Shown one piece after another: positions 17,991 through 21,229 of a stretch of 21,229 nt of DNA. Under the pieces are notes generated by a model, which made no database searches, had not been told where the DNA came from, and saw only the letters and a program-made list of their open reading frames with translations. The stretch's first letter is position 1. The number at the start of each line of letters is the position of its first letter. The position numbers and the translations under genes are program-made. Origin of the DNA: Rhodocyclaceae bacterium UBA2271 (GTDB lineage Bacteria > Pseudomonadota > Gammaproteobacteria > Burkholderiales > Rhodocyclaceae); NCBI GenBank assembly GCA_002347405.1, contig DDXB01000058.1, positions 6,039 to 27,267 on the forward strand. Reading direction: 5' to 3'.

Positions 17991-19375
17991 ACCTTCTCCT
18001 TGTCGAGTTCCTTCCAAATGTTGCGACAGTGCGTTTCCTTGACCTTCCAGGCGGCGGCTGCACCACCCCAGGCGGCGCAGGCAATCAACAGCAGGCCCCA
18101 GCGATAATCCTCCGGCGCGTAAATCCGCACGCCATTCGCCACCAAACCCGTCCAGCGCTGATCCATGATCCAGCCAACGGCCGGCTGCAGCAAAGCTCCC
18201 ATCAGAAAACCGCCCATATTGGTCACCGAGGTCGACATGCCGGACAAGGCCGGCGGATTCACTTCCTTGGCACAAGCCCAACTGAGGGTGAAACTCGCCG
18301 TCATCAAGCCCATCAAGCCAAATAGAGTATAGGTAGCAACCAGCGGCAACGCCATGCCCGACAACCACACCAGCCAGATCACTCCATATATATGCGAGCT
18401 GACGAGGATCACCGGCTTCCGGCGCCGCAGCCGGTCGGAAAGCATGCCGACGAGCAGGCAACCGACGGCGAAACCGGCGAAATAGAGCGATAAATGGGCG
18501 GTGGCGGTGGCGCGGCTCATGCCCAGGCCCTGAATGAGGAAGGGCGTCGCCCACAGGCCGCCAAAAGCGAAGAAGCTGCCTGACAGCCCCATGTTGACGA
18601 AGACCGTCGGCCAGGTGGCGCGGTTCTTCACCACCCGCAGCAGGCCGGTCAGGATGACGGTTCTATCAAAAGCCGGGGCTTCATCCGGCTTTCGGTGAAG
18701 GCTAACCGGCGCAAGCCGGTTAAGCGCGTCAGCGCGGCCGGAACCAAAAGTCGGCGCTGGCAGGACGGCGCCGCCCCTGGCCGACGGCCGGTCGCGCACC
18801 AAAATCCAGGCCAGTATGCCGAGGGCAAGCGAAACAATTCCCACACCGACAAACACCCCCCGCCAGCCGGTCGCCTGCGCCAGCGCCGAGAGCGGCGCGC
18901 CGGCCAGCACCGAGCCCAGGTTGCCGATCAGCATCGACACCCCGACAACGGTGGCGAAACGCCGTTCCTCGAACCAGACGGCGATCAGCTTGAGCATGGC
19001 GATGAAGGTCACCGACACGCCCAGCCCGATCAGGGTGCGGCCGACCAGCGCGGCATCGAGGCTGTCCGCCATGCCGAACAACAGGCTGCCGCCCCCGGCG
19101 ACCATACCGCCGAGCAACAGAATGCGCCGTGGCCCCAGCGTATCGACCAGAATGCCGGTCGGCACCTGCATGATTGTGTAGACGTAGAAGTAGGTGGCGG
19201 CCAGCACGCCGAGCGAAGCCGCCGAGGTCTGGAACGCCGCCGCCAGATCCTGGGCAATGCCGGCCGGCGCGAACCGCTGGAAGAAGGACAGCACATACGC
19301 CGCCACCACTACCGCCAGGATGATGAGACGGCGGCGTTTTTGCTCGGGCGAGAAGTCGGTCGGCGGTGCGGTCAT
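17987..19375 (-). CDS. MFS transporter with palindromic insert in the central loop
   Basis: This 462-residue major facilitator has about 12 membrane segments. The MFS signature between TM2 and TM3 reads GILVDTLGPRRILLLG, and its second-half counterpart is GMLSDRLRRRKPVIL. It belongs to the broad NarK/anion-cation symporter-like part of the superfamily; the substrate is unknown. I chose the ATG at 19375, which leaves 49 bp to the divergent antiporter gene; an ATG at 19417 would leave only 7. Residues about 201-237, in the cytoplasmic loop after TM6, are encoded by a palindrome-rich segment and look like an in-frame insertion. Both halves remain intact, so the protein is probably functional. 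It overlaps the chelatase gene by four bases. Confidence 0.88.
   Translation of the reverse strand: MTAPPTDFSPEQKRRRLIILAVVVAAYVLSFFQRFAPAGIAQDLAAAFQTSAASLGVLAATYFYVYTIMQVPTGILVDTLGPRRILLLGGMVAGGGSLLFGMADSLDAALVGRTLIGLGVSVTFIAMLKLIAVWFEERRFATVVGVSMLIGNLGSVLAGAPLSALAQATGWRGVFVGVGIVSLALGILAWILVRDRPSARGGAVLPAPTFGSGRADALNRLAPVSLHRKPDEAPAFDRTVILTGLLRVVKNRATWPTVFVNMGLSGSFFAFGGLWATPFLIQGLGMSRATATAHLSLYFAGFAVGCLLVGMLSDRLRRRKPVILVSSHIYGVIWLVWLSGMALPLVATYTLFGLMGLMTASFTLSWACAKEVNPPALSGMSTSVTNMGGFLMGALLQPAVGWIMDQRWTGLVANGVRIYAPEDYRWGLLLIACAAWGGAAAAWKVKETHCRNIWKELDKEKV
18663..18772 (+). repeat. Palindrome-rich in-frame insert in the MFS gene (contains 20-bp motif copy h)
   Basis: This segment contains a perfect 8-bp hairpin with a GCAA tetraloop, TAACCGGC-GCAA-GCCGGTTA (18703-18722). 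A second stem is AGCCGG (18671-18676) / CCGGCT (18685-18690). The 20-bp motif lies at 18747-18766 with one mismatch. It encodes a low-complexity stretch of the MFS loop that is longer than usual for this transporter type. The boundaries are estimated from the protein and from the repeat sequence. Confidence 0.6.
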
Positions 19376-19424
19376 CGGCGGATTGTAATCAGTAACTTCG
19401 CGCCATACCGTTATCATTCGACAT

Positions 19425-21137
19425 ATGTATCAAACGCTGCTGCTGATCTTTGTGCTCTTGACCGCCGCCGTTATCGCTCTGACCGTGGCGCGACGCTTTC
19501 GCCTGCCGGCGATGCTGGCCTACCTGGTTGTCGGCATCGCGCTCGGGCCGCATGGACTCGCCGCCCTCAAGGGAGGCCACGATGTCGACGCCATTGCCGA
19601 GTTCGGTGTGGTATTCCTGATGTTTTCGATCGGGCTCGAATTCAGCCTGCAACGGCTGAAGTCCATGCGCCAGCTGGTCTTCGGCTTTGGTTCCGCGCAG
19701 CTGGCCCTCACCGCCGGAGCGGTGATGCTGATCACCTGGTTCGGCTACGACCAGGGCTGGCGCAGCGGCTTGGTCGTCGGTCTGGCAGTAGCCATGTCCT
19801 CCACGGCCATCGTCGCCAAGATGCTCTCCGAACGTTTCGAACTGCATTCACGCTCGGGCCGCCAGACCATGGGCGTGCTGTTGTTTCAGGACATCGCCGT
19901 GGTGCCCTGTCTGATCCTGCTCCCGGCCCTGGCGCAGTCGGCAGATGAGCTGCCGCGCTCCCTGGCGATCGCCCTCGCACAGGCCATCGTGGTACTTTCC
20001 ATCCTGATCTGGGTTGGTCAGCGCTGGATTCGCCGCCTCTACGACACCGTGGCGCACCAACGCTCGGAAGAGCTGTTCGTGCTGGCCACGCTCTGGCTGG
20101 TCACCGGACTGGCCTACGCCACCGGCTACGCCGGCCTGTCGCTGGCGCTGGGCGCCTTTGTCGGCGGCATGCTGATTTCCGAGACCATCTATCGTCACCA
20201 GGTCGAGGCCGACATCCGCCCCTTCCGCGACATCCTGCTGGGGCTGTTCTTCGTCACGGTCGGCATGATGCTCAACCTGGGCTTCGTTTTCGAGAATGCC
20301 CACCGCCTGCTACTCGCCGTGCTGCTCCTGGTCGCCGGCAAGGGCCTGGTGGTATTCCTCATCGCACTGACGGCGAAGAGTCCGCTCGACATCGCCCTGC
20401 GCACCTCGTCCCAACTGGCTCAGGCGGGCGAGTTCGGCCTGGTGCTGATTGGTCTGGCCCACGAGCTCAAGCTCGTAAGCGGCGACGTGTTCCAACTCAC
20501 GCTGGCGGCGATGCTGATCTCGATGTTCATCGCCCCCTTTCTCATCGAGCGGACAGCGCGCCTTTCTGGCCAGATAGCCCACGGCAACTGGTCGCACAAG
20601 GCCAAGGCCATCCACGATATCGCCGTCGCCGGCTTCGGCCTCGAAAATCACGTCATTATTTGCGGTTATGGCCGCACCGGCGGACGCATCGCCCATTTTC
20701 TCGCCGACGAACATATCCCCTACCTCGCCATCGACGTCGATCCACAGCAGTTGAAGCGCGTGGTGCCGGGTGACGGCAAGCTGGTATTCGGCAGCGCCGA
20801 CCGCACGGAAGTCCTGCTGGCAGCCGGCCTCGCCCGCGCCCGCGCACTGGTGGTGGCCTATCCGGACGTGCATTCGGCGGAACGCGTGGTGCGCAAGGTG
20901 CGGGAAAGCCGGCCCGACATCCCCATTGTGGTGCGGGTGCCTGACGAAACCGGAGTGGCGCAGCTAAAGGCTGCCGGGGCGACCGAAGTCATTCCCGAGG
21001 TGCTGGAGGGCAGCTTGATGATCGCCGCCGAAACCCTCACCCAGGTCGGCGTCCCGATGGAACGCGCGCTGAATCATGTCCGCACCGCGCGCGTCGCGCG
21101 TTATGCCTCACTGCGCGAGTACTACAAGAAACAGTGA
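19425..21137 (+). CDS. Kef/YbaL-type cation:proton antiporter (CPA2) with RCK domain
   Basis: This 570-residue inner-membrane protein has a CPA2 antiporter domain (about residues 1-385), with SIGLEFS near 68-74, SSTAIV at 125-130 and FQDIAVVP at 154-161. D156 is the likely ion-coupling acid. A cytoplasmic RCK/TrkA-N domain (about 408-525) starts with the Rossmann motif GYGRTGG (414-420) and the acidic DVD at 437-439, which fits NAD(H) or nucleotide regulation. The length is closer to YbaL than to KefB/KefC. K+/H+ or Na+/H+ exchange in pH or stress homeostasis is the family role; the ion is not certain. No Shine-Dalgarno is seen; TATCAT lies seven bases before the ATG. It is the only plus-strand gene and is divergent from the MFS gene. 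Confidence 0.93.
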   Translation: MYQTLLLIFVLLTAAVIALTVARRFRLPAMLAYLVVGIALGPHGLAALKGGHDVDAIAEFGVVFLMFSIGLEFSLQRLKSMRQLVFGFGSAQLALTAGAVMLITWFGYDQGWRSGLVVGLAVAMSSTAIVAKMLSERFELHSRSGRQTMGVLLFQDIAVVPCLILLPALAQSADELPRSLAIALAQAIVVLSILIWVGQRWIRRLYDTVAHQRSEELFVLATLWLVTGLAYATGYAGLSLALGAFVGGMLISETIYRHQVEADIRPFRDILLGLFFVTVGMMLNLGFVFENAHRLLLAVLLLVAGKGLVVFLIALTAKSPLDIALRTSSQLAQAGEFGLVLIGLAHELKLVSGDVFQLTLAAMLISMFIAPFLIERTARLSGQIAHGNWSHKAKAIHDIAVAGFGLENHVIICGYGRTGGRIAHFLADEHIPYLAIDVDPQQLKRVVPGDGKLVFGSADRTEVLLAAGLARARALVVAYPDVHSAERVVRKVRESRPDIPIVVRVPDETGVAQLKAAGATEVIPEVLEGSLMIAAETLTQVGVPMERALNHVRTARVARYASLREYYKKQ

Positions 21138-21153
21138 TTAATGTGGAAGCGCA

Positions 21154-21229
21154 GCGTTTGCTGCCGGGCCGCCCCAAGTAAAAGCGGCACGCGGCGCCAG
21201 CCACCAGGCCGCAGGACAGTCGAAGACTG
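21154..21229 (+). repeat. Hairpin repeat element, copy 3 (cut by window end)
   Basis: It begins 16 bp after the antiporter stop. The stem GCGTTTGCT (21154-21162) pairs with AGTAAAAGC (21177-21185) with one mismatch and one G-T pair, around the same conserved loop core GCCGGGCCGCCCCA. The following GCGGCACGCGGCG matches copy 2. The rest runs off the window. Confidence 0.75.

Noticed and set aside
17991..18554. A 5' extension of the chelatase frame
   Set aside because: It runs in an alternative frame through the MFS gene; the AAGGAG site and ATGA overlap place the real chelatase start at 17990.
21154..21185. Hairpin repeats as integron attC sites
   Set aside because: The stems lack the R-box and L-box consensus of attC, the copies are not arranged as a cassette array, and no integrase is present.

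Overview
The window reads as a chromosomal segment of a GC-rich betaproteobacterium. The Rhodocyclales or a neighbouring order is my best guess, from the protein style, the DUF4202 gene and the GC-rich intergenic hairpin repeats; this is inference, because no rRNA or tRNA marker is present. Eighteen of the nineteen genes are on the minus strand. Only the last one, a Kef/YbaL-type antiporter, is on the plus strand.

Layout from left to right. (1) 77-7340 is a heavy-metal efflux operon read right to left: czcI-like sensor or regulator, czcC (outer membrane), czcB (lipoprotein adaptor with a His-rich tail), czcA (RND pump), a small His-rich periplasmic protein, then a hypothetical lipoprotein. 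(2) 7349-9707 is a tightly overlapping trio of a DUF4202 protein and two tandem paralogous reductases of the beta-hydroxyacid dehydrogenase family. (3) 9919-11262 is NADP-type glutamate dehydrogenase. (4) 11471-13080 holds a vapB-vapC toxin-antitoxin pair, translationally coupled to a tandem-module helix-turn-helix protein, and a DUF2892 membrane protein. This block lies between two 48-bp inverted repeats. (5) 13172-19375 is a probable second transport operon: MFS transporter, CbiX-type chelatase, RND adaptor and RND permease. The adaptor and permease have no outer-membrane partner of their own here. (6) 19425-21137 is the cation/proton antiporter.

The most interesting content is in the repeats. 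A 20-bp motif, AAAGTCGGCGCTGGCGGGAC, occurs eight times with at most one mismatch, four times on each strand, in intergenic DNA and inside three different genes. The four coding copies are read in four different frame/strand combinations, so the DNA sequence rather than a peptide is what is being kept. That resembles an uptake-signal or Chi/REP-like motif. A second element of about 130 bp occurs two and a half times (9773, 16423, 21154). It starts with a stem-loop whose 15-base loop is constant while two stem base pairs change in a compensatory way. A palindrome-rich segment also appears to be inserted in frame in the central loop of the MFS transporter. I saw no transposase, CRISPR array, rRNA or tRNA.
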